A stretch of DNA of 64,000 nt from Mesotaenium endlicherianum (lineage: Eukaryota > Streptophyta > Zygnematophyceae > Zygnematales > Mesotaeniaceae): the NCBI GenBank assembly GCA_009602735.1, contig WELA01001056.1, forward strand, positions 136,905 to 200,904. Direction: 5' to 3'. This document shows positions 46,022 to 56,417 of this stretch, in pieces (position 1 is the stretch's first letter; each line of letters starts with the position of its first letter). The position numbers were made by a program, and so were the translations under genes. The notes below the pieces were generated by a model that worked only from the letters and a program-made list of their open reading frames with translations, made no database searches and was not told the origin of the DNA.

Positions 46022-46509
46022 GTGTGTTACCCATCCGGAAGTTAGACAAGATCTGTATACAATATCACGATTATGAATGCCGCAATGCCGTTTGCATGTT
46101 AAATTCCAAAAAGCTGAGGGTAAGTTAGAAGTTAAGATATCTGCAGGCTGATAATTTCCAATCTGTGACACGTCAAAGAGAACCTATTTCAAAAACCAGC
46201 CCAGTAGTGTAAAACTGCAATATATGAAATTATTCTTGGATTCCAATCACTACATTACTGCACTAGCCCATCTACCAACCACAGTCTGCTCTACATGGCA
46301 TAAAGTCTATGCTTCGCAATCGTATACCACTACAGGCAACTCTCTCTAAGACCTGCAATGCCAAGCCTGTCATATCTGTACTTGTGTATCCATCAGCAGT
46401 TTATTCTGTCCTAAATATATATACAATAGCAGGAATGTCTGTGACTGCCATGTTCCACACTTTCACAGCCGCGCAACAGCCTCGCAAAAGTCTTTACCTC
46501 TTCCATATC

Positions 46510-48310
46510 TTATTGCAAGCGGTAAAGTTTAGAAAGTGCCTCTAGCTTGTTCAAATATTTTATAGTATTCTCCAACACATCCTCCACCTCAGCCTCCTGC
46601 ATCACAAGAATGTACATATACGACCATCATGATAAAAAAAATATAAAATTTTCTTGTGAAGGGAGAACAAAAGAGGAACATTAACTTCGAGTCTAAATTT
46701 TCCCACCGAAAACTGAAATGATTTGCACAAGGTAAAGGTCAGTCTCTAGAACACAACATGTCCATACTAATGAGAGCTAGAAGTCTTCTTTCCAACTTGC
46801 TAGTCTCAAATCTGCGAGTGCATATATATTGTACTGGTGAGAGTCTGATTAAAACACATGCGGAGCCATGAAGGGACATCATCCACTTACATCATTGCAA
46901 TTTGGGACAGCAGACTTTAGGCGCTTCAAACTCCTCCACAAGTGATGTTCTTGGCTTGTACTCAAGAGTTGTCGTGTAGTATGTTGCGCTTGTGTCTTTG
47001 AATCCGCTAAATTTAGGCCCCTATTCTTCGCTTCAGGAGGCCCCAGCAACGACGGAAGCGACACTGAAACGTTTGTGTCCCTACAACTTTCAGTTGCAAC
47101 CATATCCTTGAGTTCACCCCAACCTCGAATAGCTACCTCAGGTAGGACCCGGCCACTATCAGAGTTATTTCCTGTTTCATCAGATACTTCCAAAGATTCA
47201 CCTCCTCTCACATTGATCAGTATGGAGGCCAGTTTTCTCTTCTTTGTCGTCCAGTGTGTCCCTCTTGATGCACGGCTTTCACTAAAATCGGGAATGGGGG
47301 TTGACTCCTCGAGTAGAGGACCTGAGACCAGAGACCAGACAAAACAGGGTTACTCAAATTGTACTTGTTGACCCTGTCAGACAAGGAGTCCTCGATTTGG
47401 AGGTGAACAGCAAGAATGTGGTTGCATTACGCCTGTATGCTCCAAAAGTAGATGCATAAAATGACAATTGAACTTTTTTCCAGATCAGCCACCACAACAA
47501 ATAAGAGCATACATTCACTGCAACATTCATCATATCTGTAAGGGGCTGGTGAACCCATGAAATGACGAAATACTATAGTGTGCCAGCTATACACACACAG
47601 AACTGAAACAATTCCTTACGAAACACTGGATATTGATAAGAACATGCATATTTAAGTCTTAGCAGCTTCGGTGTATGCACCTGCGCTAGATGAATCATAG
47701 CGATCATCGGTTGAACAAGCGTCCTTCAAATGAGTGCCCCAGGCGATAGTCATGAGTTCACAGAAAGGCTGCTGTCTTTTGGACAAGCTTTGGGCTCTCC
47801 TCTTACCTTCGCCAAATTGTTCAAAAATTAGACGTGGGCTGAGGAACACATTTACTCTCTCTTCCACTTCCAAGCAATCCTGCCCTACGACAGCAATTAG
47901 CTACAGTAAAAGCAATATGGCACGAAGCTGCCAAAGGGATCTAGGTGCGTAGCAACAAACTGCTTGCGCTGCCTTGTGCAATACTTCGCCACTCAAATAC
48001 CTTGTCGTACACCGTGGTCACGACTCACAAGTCTCGTCTAGCTGAACCGCATCAGTCTATGTCCTCGTACCTATAAGTTTTTACTTCCTGAAGCATACGA
48101 GGCCTCTATTGGGTGAGAATAGTAGAGCGACAAGCATTAATAGCGAGCATATACGTGCTCGCCTTGTTAAGTTCCAGAGGCAAGCCCACGTTCTCGCATG
48201 TGATGTGGCCACGCTATAACAGAAGCTACTTGTACCTTGTTTGCAGCAAGTGGCACTAAAGCAGCACGTTTACGCCGAATATGCAGAGAGCAAGCGGCGA
48301 AAACGCTCGT
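46510..48310 (-). CDS. Unrecognised gene ending in an HLH-like segment
   Basis: Four minus-strand exons join in phase: an exon ending at 48236 (start unclear, ~48310; ..LHIRRKRAALVPLAANK), 47900-47681, 47321-46891 and 46596-46510 with TAA. All borders are GT-AG (AAG|GTACAA, GCAG|GTGCAT, GAT|GTAAGT). The protein has a basic patch near its visible N-terminus, a polar middle (THWTTKKRKLASILINVR, then Ser/Asp/Glu-rich) and a C-terminus HHLWRSLKRLKSAVPNC - loop - VEDVLENTIKYLNKLEALSK. The LKRLKSxVPN...VEDVLENTIKYLNKLE pattern resembles the two helices of plant atypical (non-DNA-binding) helix-loop-helix proteins. That likeness is by eye only; a plain coiled coil is an alternative. The gene is convergent with the mannanase gene, 488 bp apart. 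The first exon and start are not determined. Confidence 0.5.
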
Positions 48311-49419
48311 GCAAATTTGGAGCTATTCAAGATATGGTCATTGCTTTTTGAATCACTCGAGATTGGTAAGGGCGACGATCAAATGAGGCGTCCGTTACCA
48401 GTCGTCCACTGAAGATTCGTTTATAAGCCTTCGTTATGGATTTTTATGGGTCGTCGCGCTCAGTGGAGAACGTGAACTCCTACAGCACACATCCGACAAA
48501 CTTGTCAACATGTTGGTCAAGCATTGGCAAAGACCGAGACAGACAGGTACAGACAAGCGCGCTGCACCAATATAGAGCCGAACCAGAGCAATCCAGATTC
48601 CTCGGATGCACAAATCGGGTCCTATCAGCACCATCGTTAGGCGGCCCAGGCGGGGTTCTTGACTTATGCGTGCCCGGGTTTGCAGACGCTATATGCTCAT
48701 CACTATCAAGTGGCGGTGAACAAAGAATATTAGGCTCAAAATGTCCAATTCAATCGATTGGGGGAAACAGCTTGAGAATTTATTATAAGGTTTATCAGTA
48801 CTCAGGAAGTACATATATTGCAAATTAAAGGGACTGCTGGTGACCCACTCGGGAGGCCGAGTCCACTCGGGAGACGGGACAAAGCCAGAACCGTTGGAAG
48901 CCGATCAACAGCAATCGACTGCACTTTCAACATTCTCAAGCAACTAGCGCCACAAAAATACGCATCGCGATTCGCGACCAGAAACATCATAGATACGATT
49001 TGAGACATCTGCATGATATGTGCTTCTCATGATGACGTGACGGGCAACCTCCAAAATCCAGCAAATCAGCATGTCCAATCTGAGACGGATCGGACTCGAC
49101 CAGACTGGGTCACTGGACCCAGGCCCCACGATTCGAGATAAATTTTATACTTTTTCATACTTCCGACGTTTTAAAATAATTCCTAAACGAGAATTTCACG
49201 ATTAAATCCTTGCTTTCGGGAGCGAAGTTTTAAACAATCACGCAATTCCTTACGTAACTAGAGAATATTTAGGTTCGGGTCTTTTTCTCAAACAAAAAGA
49301 AGTATAGAAAATCTTCGAAGAAGTGTTGGATGTTCCCAAAAATCATGGGCGTCAGGCCCAGGATGTTTTCGAAATCACAGTTTCTGGTCGAATCCTGGGC
49401 CCTGACTGGACCAGACTAA
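48311..49419. other. Right of the HLH-like gene; short repeat with inverted ends
   Basis: No gene is supported. A plus-strand frame at 48436-48828 has no motif. From about 49095 to 49415, weakly inverted ends (CCCAGGCCCCACGATTCGA on the left; the right end reads GGGCCCAGGATTCGA in reverse) enclose ~300 bp of AT-rich DNA, and the left end is shared with 3990-4018. This may be another small non-autonomous element. Confidence 0.4.
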
Positions 49420-49920
49420 GGGCCAGTTTAGAGTGGGCACTAGCGACGATGTTCTATTCCGCTCATCGCGCTTTTCCGGTTTGGGCGCTATTCTGAAACT
49501 CAATAGTAAGAAGTCACCAAATTTGAATTCTTGGTTTACAGTGAGCACTCATCCCTACTATTCCATCGACCGTCAAATTCTCCTAATACCAGCGTCGTGA
49601 TTTGTATCACCTCTTTTAGCGGCGGGATAGGTCACATCCAGAAAAATGAAGATTTGAGACACATCGACAATCGAGATTTGCGATATATTAAATATTCACA
49701 TAAAATAGATGTATGCCCGCGCATTTTCAAGCAAGCATGTCAATCCAGTTCTCAATTAAACAAATCTCCATAGCCCATCTCACAGTACTTAGCCGTCCGA
49801 AATGAGAGTAGAAGTCATTGCAGTGCAGAGAAGTAGAACTTCTAGTTAGACCCCACCCAGCCCGCCCTAAGGATGAAAACAGTACGAGTAAAAGTCAACT
49901 CTGCACTTGAGTCAGAATAA

Positions 49921-50008
49921 AGAAGTCATAGAGTCATAGAAGTCATAGAAGTCATGGAGTCACTAAGTTGTAAAGCCAGGAAGTCATAGAGCATAGAGTC
50001 ATAGGATA
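49921..50008. repeat. AGAAGTCATAG-type microsatellite
   Basis: Short irregular tandem repeats of AGAAGTCATAG and AGAGTCATAG inside the Harbinger-like element, interrupted by a CACTAAGTTGTAAAGCC segment. Non-coding. Confidence 0.85.
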
Positions 50009-50280
50009 GAATAAAATTAGAAGTAGGAAAAAGGAGATCTAGCGACGCAGTCCTCTACTCCTATCTCTCTCTCTTTTTCAATAATAAAAGCCTTCAATTT
50101 TATTTCAATACAATTTTTCTATGAATGCATATATTGTATGAGTTTATATTATATGTATATGTGAATATAATATATATCGCAATTCATTGGTAGAGGGGGA
50201 TGGATTAGTCAACTTTGACGTGTACTTGGCACGACCGATGACTCCGGAATAGAAAGATAGCAGGTTTGTGTCGATTCCTG

Positions 50281-50316
50281 AAAACGCAAATGACCTCGGG
50301 AGGTCATTTGCGTTTT
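50281..50316. repeat. Perfect 36-bp hairpin
   Basis: Arms of 16 bp (AAAACGCAAATGACCT and its exact reverse complement) enclose a CGGG loop. It lies inside the Harbinger-like element, about 200 bp from its right end. On either strand the RNA would form a strong stem-loop with no mismatch. No poly-T follows, so a terminator role is not indicated. Confidence 0.9.
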
Positions 50317-50518
50317 GACCTATTCAGTTCACTTTTCGTCATATTTCAATTTTAAACGTCAAATAGTTGAATAGAAAGCAGCCCGCGTAAGTGCACTGTA
50401 AACAGCGAAACATGACCATTTTTCAAACTAAAAAAGACGCGTTGTACCGTCAGGTACATGCAGGTACAGTCTAATAGAATAGAATCGCTCAGTTTTGCCC
50501 ACTCTAAACTGGCCCTAA

Positions 50519-52612
50519 CGCCACTGGTGATCGAGAGGCACTCTTCAACACCCTTCAACATTGCTTCAACCTGCTTCAACCCACTTCAACCCACTCAAAG
50601 CCCGTTCAATTAATTAGTGGTCAACCTTACGTCCTCTGACTAAACCGTAGTCAAGCCATCCAGCCCTTTTGAAGTATACTTCTTTTCGTATCTTTTTTAG
50701 AATCTCAGCATTTATATCCTTCATCCAACCATAATCACTAACTTTAGAACCATTGCGCTCTTCATACTAAATCACAAATGTTTGTCCCACTCATGCCGTC
50801 AATTTGCTCCAATGGAGGCAACCTTTTGAGGCATAACTATTACACCAAGGCTCTACATTAGCCAAACATTTCTTACATCACGAGCAAACGCACAAATTTT
50901 CTTATATGCAACCATAAATTACGAAAAACATCTTTAATGAATATTTACATGAAGAAAATATGGAAAAGCATCATTTGATAAAGCGCTATTCACGGAACTC
51001 AAAAAGCTTCAGGAATCCGTCCCATTGGTCCTCGGTAGGACAAAAAATGGAATGCACCGTAAGTACCTATATTCCACGTAGGAACAAGTGCCCCACACAT
51101 TTGTTGTATATATTTTCACAATTTTAAATCAACATAGAAAAATATGTGGAAGTGCACAAAAACTTTCAGTGCCAATAATCCATCTACTTTTTAAAAATCA
51201 TCGACGGGCTTTGACATTCTGAAATTGTACGAATGTTGATAGGTAACTTTGTTGTCTAATCGTCCGTCCCACGAGTGAAGGATCAATAAACCGCGTGGCG
51301 TTTGAAGCTTCTTAATGATATGAATAATTAAGAAATATTTTGCGTATGCAGGCAATTATTAATCGTCCACCTATATTATCATTTACTTTTATAATCTGCG
51401 ACATGGGACAAATTATCTATTCCAACGTCCCTACGTACACCTTGAGTTTTTCTCAATTATCCAAGTTATATTAATAGGAAATAACTCCAAAAATTGATTA
51501 CAATTGAAAGAGTACAATAATTGTTGAGCCTTTGCAAAGTCGTTCACGTATGTGGGCATTGTATTGTCAGTCAATGTAACTCAACTCGAGAAATTTTGAA
51601 ACTGAGCGCACGCACAAAATAATCAAGCCGACTCAAAATTTCACAACTGTGCAAGTCTTTCCTTCAAAAGTGAACTTGTTATTACTGAATGTTGATTATA
51701 ATTCAAATTTTAGCTCTTATAGTCAATCCTTTTGACGACCATGCATCTTATTATGGTAACATCACCTGAGATTCTCCTAGCTGTGTAAGAATTTTCTCAC
51801 GAAAAAAAGATTTCATTTCTTATTGATCAGATCATTTTACGATCACACAAAAACAATCCATTTTCGGGCCTGTAAAAGAGAGATCGCGCCATGTTCAAAC
51901 GTTGTCTAGCCTACTCGACTCCAACTAGGACCTGACTGTAGGTCTCGACTTGACAGGCATCTTCGACCGCCCTAATTATACAGCCTGGTGTCGCTAAGTC
52001 ATTCGACTAATATCCTCGACCTGAAATTCTAAAATAGCTCGGGTTGACTGTCAATATCTTACATCACTATTTTCCTTCAGTAATTGCTCCCTCTGCAATT
52101 GAATATATAGAAAATGCATAATTTTGAGGTCGGTTGACGACTGTCCTTAATTCGCGGTGAGCGCGACCGGCGGATTGACCGACAGCGTCGAGCGATCTGG
52201 GCCGTTAGAGTGAATTTAATGCATGCAGTGGACGTCAATTTGGCCCGACACGTCAGATGAGACTGATTTGGCTTACTCACAAATATTCTGGAAGGGACGA
52301 TTTGACAAACATTTATGAAAATCCGTTGCTAAGCGGCCCTCCCGCCTAGAGAGGAGGACATAGGTCAGAATACTATATGTAGGTATAACTTCCTCATTTC
52401 TTATCAGTTTTCACTTCTGTAAATTTCTACGAGTTTGTAATGACAATATCTTTCATCCTAGTCTATTTGTGAGCAGTTTCTTGCTACTCAAAATGTCAAG
52501 TAAGTTTCCTAAGCTTTCTTAGTGATATGCCCCTGCACTCTGTAGTATGATTGCAATTAATTCTTTTTCTCGTGAGTCACTACGCTTCCACTAGGACACT
52601 CTGCCCCTTTCA
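50519..52612. other. AT-rich region, probably including the left LTR of copy D
   Basis: No gene is recognised. Because a primer-binding site sits at 52615, the several hundred bases ending with CA at 52612 should be the 5' LTR of the plus-strand Gypsy copy D. Its left boundary cannot be set because the partner LTR is outside the window. Confidence 0.5.
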
Positions 52613-55586
52613 TCTGGTATCAGAGCTGGGCTAGTTTGCATATTATACTATGGAGTTGCAGCCGGCAGCAAACATGTCAAGCATGTTGAGCGCGCGGGGC
52701 AGCAGGCAGCACCAACGATGACGAGAGAGCAACAAGAGATGCAGGCGATGCTAAGGCAAATGACGAATGCAATTGGAGGAGAAGTCTACGCCCAGTTTCA
52801 ACAAAATATGCGCGCGGAGGTGGAGAGAATGGTGCAAATTGTTGTGGGCAATATCGCTTCGACGAGTTCGGCACCTGTACCTGCTGGAGAGCGTGGATCG
52901 CCGCCAATTCATCAATGGATTTTTGGAGTGAAGAAGTTTATGGAGTAATCTACGCTCACGCCTGACAGGCAAGTCGCCTTTGTGATTACTTTGCTGAAGA
53001 AGAGTGCTGAAGCTTGGTATGAGCGACAGGAGCAGATGTTTGGAGTTCCTACTATTGTTGATTAGCTCTTTGAAGGCTTGAAGAGGCAATTTCAACCTAT
53101 TGCACCCGAGGCTACTGCTCAACATCTATTGGTGCGCCTTCGTCAACGAGGAAGCGTTCAGACGTATGTTTCGCGCTTCAACGAGCTGGTGCTTCAATGT
53201 CCATCCATGCATGAGTCGGAGATGATAGACAAGTTCAAGAGGGGACTTAAGCCAAGTGTAGCCAAGGAAGTGGCGCTCAAGGACCCTACCAGTCTTGGAG
53301 AAACGATGGCATTGTCGATGAGGGTCGACGGTGTGGAGTATAGTCAGAGGCAATAAGACAACCACAACTTTGGAGGACATCAACACTTTGGATCTCAAGC
53401 GCCAAGCACGAGTGGACAAGGTCCAGTACCTATGGAGTTGGGACTTGTTCAGAACCAGCGCAAGCAGCAGCAGATAAACAAGCCGAGAGGACCATGCTAC
53501 AATTGTGGCAAGCTTGGGCCTTTGGCTCAAGACTGTCATGTGAAGGCAAAGCAACATCAACAGCAGGAAAAAGGAGAACGCCAGTAAGTCTTTCTGGGGT
53601 GTCTACTAGCGTGAAGATGGGAACTCACAAGGAGGTTATCCCCAGGAGCCTGCCGAGAAGCAAAAGACAAGATGTTGACAAGTCTATTATCGTGGAAGGA
53701 GTAGTCGACGGCAACAAGGCGAAGTGTATGGTCGACAGTGGCGCAAGTGCAAACTTTGTGCACAAGAAGCTGGTGAAGGTGTGGCAAATCCCTGTGCAAA
53801 AGCATTATGAGCGTAAGGAGGCCGTTTTGGCAAATGGGCAGAGACTCAAGTGTGGTGCACCTGCGGAAGCTGTTCACGTGGAAGTAGCGGGGCACCAAAG
53901 TACTGAAGTTATGGAGGCGGCAGAGTTAGGTCACCATGAGGTGATAATGGGCCGACCATGGCTGTGGAAAGCCAACCCTCAAATGCACTGGAGCACAGGA
54001 AAAGTGAAGGTCCAAGGGCGTAATGGTAGAATGGAGACAGCGAAACAGGTGGAGGTAGATACAACCACAAGTAACTGTCTTCTGTCAAGCCAACAAGTTA
54101 AGAAGCTATGCAAGGCGGATCAGGTGAAGGAGATGTACCATGTTTCGGTGGCCCTGGCCCGGTCATCAGATGGAGCAAGCGTGAATCCTAAAAGCCTGGG
54201 CGATCGCGCGTCGCCAAAGGAGCAAGTAGTGGTGTCTGATCCCCTTGCTCAGAAGGAGCAAAGCCCAATTGCTCAAGAGAAGAAGAAGCCTGCTGAGATG
54301 CCTGCCCAAATTAAGGCGCTGTTGGAGGAGTTCAAGTGCGTGTTTCTTGACGAGCTATTTACAGGATTACCTCCACAGAGAGCTATGGAGCACAAGATCG
54401 AGTTGGAACCATGGAGCAAGCCACCAGTAAGACTCGCCTATCGACAATCGTTTGCGGAGTTGGATGAGTTGAAGAAGCAGCTGACAGAGTTATTGGAGAA
54501 GGGATTTATCCGACCCAGCGAGTCTCCATTTGCAGCGCTAGTCTTATTTGTGCAGAAGAAGTATGGGACTATGAGGATGTGTGTTGACTACCGAGCACTC
54601 AACAAGATCACCATAAAGAACAGGTACCCACTTCCACGAGTGGACGAGTTGATTGACAGGCTTGTCGGGGTGAACTATGTCTCGAAGATCGATTTGAAGA
54701 GTGTCTATCACCAGGTACGGATTGCGGAAGGAGACGTTCAAAAGACTGCTTTCAGGACTCGCTATGGTTCATTCGAGTCCATAGTCATGCTTTTTGGGTT
54801 GACTAACGCACCCGCTACATTCATAGAACTCATGAATAGGATCTTCATACCCTACTTGGACCAGTTTGTGGTGGTATTTTTGGACGACATCTTGATCTAT
54901 TTGAAGACCTTGGAGGAGCATGTGGAGCATCTGAGGAAGGTGTTGGAGGTCTTGAGGGATCAGATTCTGTATGGGAAGATGAGCAAGTGGGACTTCTGTC
55001 TCAAGGAAGTTGAGTTCCTTGGACATATAGTGGGAGCTGAAGGAGTCAAGGTGGAGCAGAAGAAGGTGCAAGCAGTCAGAGAGTGGCCGGTACCTGCTGA
55101 TATTCATCAACTCAGAAGCTTCCTCGGCATGGCAAATTATTATCGACGTTTCATTGAAGGATTTGCCAAGGTGTGTGCACCGCTCACGGACATGTTGAAG
55201 AAGCAGGAGAAGTGGCTATGGGGTGACAAGGAGCAGCAAGTATTTGAGAAGATTAAGGGATTGTTGACACAAGCACCTGTGGTGGCAATTGCCAGTCCAG
55301 AGCTTCCTTTCACCATCATCACGGACGCATCAAATTTTGCAGTGGGAGCCATTCTTCTCCAAGACCAGGGCAAAGGATTGCAACCTGTGGCATATGAGAG
55401 CACGAAGTTGAAACCTGCTGAGCAGAACTATGCAGCACACGAGCGGGAGATGTTGGCTACTATCCAGGCCTTGAGGATTTGGCGATGTTATGTGGACGGC
55501 CAGAAGGTGTTCATCAAGACCGACTACAAGAGCTTGGATAAATTTATGACGCAGCCAACGTTCACACCAAGACAAGCAAGGTGGAT
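52613..55586 (+). mobile_element. Ty3/Gypsy fossil, copy D, interrupted by copy C
   Basis: Plus-strand element of a lineage distinct from copies A-C. A primer site lies at 52615-52626. Gag (about 52.65-53.58 kb) ends in a zinc knuckle ([14 protein letters not shown]). Protease ([15 protein letters not shown]), reverse transcriptase ([28 protein letters not shown]) and the first part of RNase H ([16 protein letters not shown]) follow up to 55586, where the LTR of copy C begins. The rest (RNase H end, integrase, 3' LTR) would lie beyond the window. It is broken, with about three breaks in gag besides the large insertion. It must be older than copy C. Confidence 0.9.
52615..52626 (+). other. Primer-binding site of copy D (initiator tRNA-Met)
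   Basis: TGGTATCAGAGC, the standard plant retroelement site complementary to the 3' end of initiator tRNA-Met. It lies two bases after a CA that would end the 5' LTR. Confidence 0.88.
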
Positions 55587-56304
55587 TGAAATGAATCGAC
55601 TTACCAAATAGGCAATTAACAATTAATAAAGATCTTTATATCAGCAAGTAATCTTATGGTATTTCTGTTAACTAGTTAAACGGCAAAGGACAATACACTA
55701 GCAGGGAATAATACTCGTAAGTCAAATGCGAGTAAACAAGCATCAATGATGCAAATCAGTAAATTCATACATAAGCAAGGTTAGAAAACAGTGCGTATCA
55801 ATGGCTTCTCGCCTTGGATTCAGAGTTCTCTCAGTAAGCTGTACAAGAGAGTTGGCCTCGTTTCCGAATGCCGAACTCGAGAGCAATGCCTAGCGTATGT
55901 ACATGGAATGAGTTTACTGTTCAACGGTCAGTGCGATGGCACCGCCTACCCGGGAGTTAACCACGTTGGTAGGACCTCGGTTAACCAAATCCACCGCCAT
56001 CTCCCATCATCCCGAATAGCCATCCATCATAGGGATGTCATCTGGCTATTCATCTAGCATATCGCACTTAGATGCATATCAAGGCAGTTCGCTGCTACCG
56101 AGTACGGAAGTCAGCTGGCTGTCAAAGAATGTGTCAGCAAGCTGACTTAAGTTGACTTCAGCCTGCTGCTTTTGGCCGAGTCATTAAACTGATAATTATG
56201 TGAAGTCCAGCAGACTGATTATTAACTAAAGTTCAGCAGGCTGAACTTAATTAACTATTATATTTAAATGAATATTATATCCACTAATATACTGATTCAT
56301 TACA
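55587..56304 (-). repeat. 3' LTR of chromovirus copy C (718 bp)
   Basis: Plus-strand ends TGAAATGAATC and GATTCATTACA match the LTR at 23301-24021. A polypurine tract (AAGTTGGAGGGAT on the minus strand, 56305-56317) directly precedes it in transcriptional order. Compared with the visible start of the 5' LTR at 63660 it differs by a few percent by eye. Confidence 0.9.
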
Positions 56305-56417
56305 ATCCCTCCAACTTAACTTGTTGTCGCCTCGACAACATTAAACTGCAAAAGCTTTAAATAAAGAAACTGACCCTGACCAGCCTCCCTTACTGACTAT
56401 CTTTTCAGCCTGTCACC

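Larger units (their letters stand above)
49420..50515. mobile_element. PIF/Harbinger-like DNA element, 1,096 bp
   Basis: The two ends are perfect 20-bp inverted repeats, GGGCCAGTTTAGAGTGGGCA at 49420-49439 and its reverse complement at 50496-50515. Both are flanked by the trinucleotide TAA (49417-49419, 50516-50518). A 3-bp TWA duplication and a GGGCC(A/T)GTTT-type end are the hallmarks of PIF/Harbinger and Tourist elements. The interior has no transposase or long open frame, so it is non-autonomous. It contains a block related to the 2153/3731 MITEs at about 49440-49530 (GGGCGCTATTCTGAAAC), a GAAGTCATAG microsatellite and a perfect hairpin at 50281-50316. The perfect ends suggest recent activity of a helper element elsewhere. 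Confidence 0.82.

Noticed and set aside
48436-48828. Plus-strand 130-codon frame as a gene divergent from the HLH-like gene
   Set aside because: No motif, no splice partners and only modest length; it is compatible with chance.
49921-50008. CRISPR-like array
   Set aside because: The units are ~10 bp, irregular and without spacers, inside a eukaryotic DNA element; it is a microsatellite.
50187-50280. tRNA or SINE-like segment with A-box-like (TTGGTAGAGGGG) and B-box-like (GTGTCGATTCCT) sequences
   Set aside because: No cloverleaf can be drawn, the TpsiC stem fails and there is no poly-A or repeat boundary.
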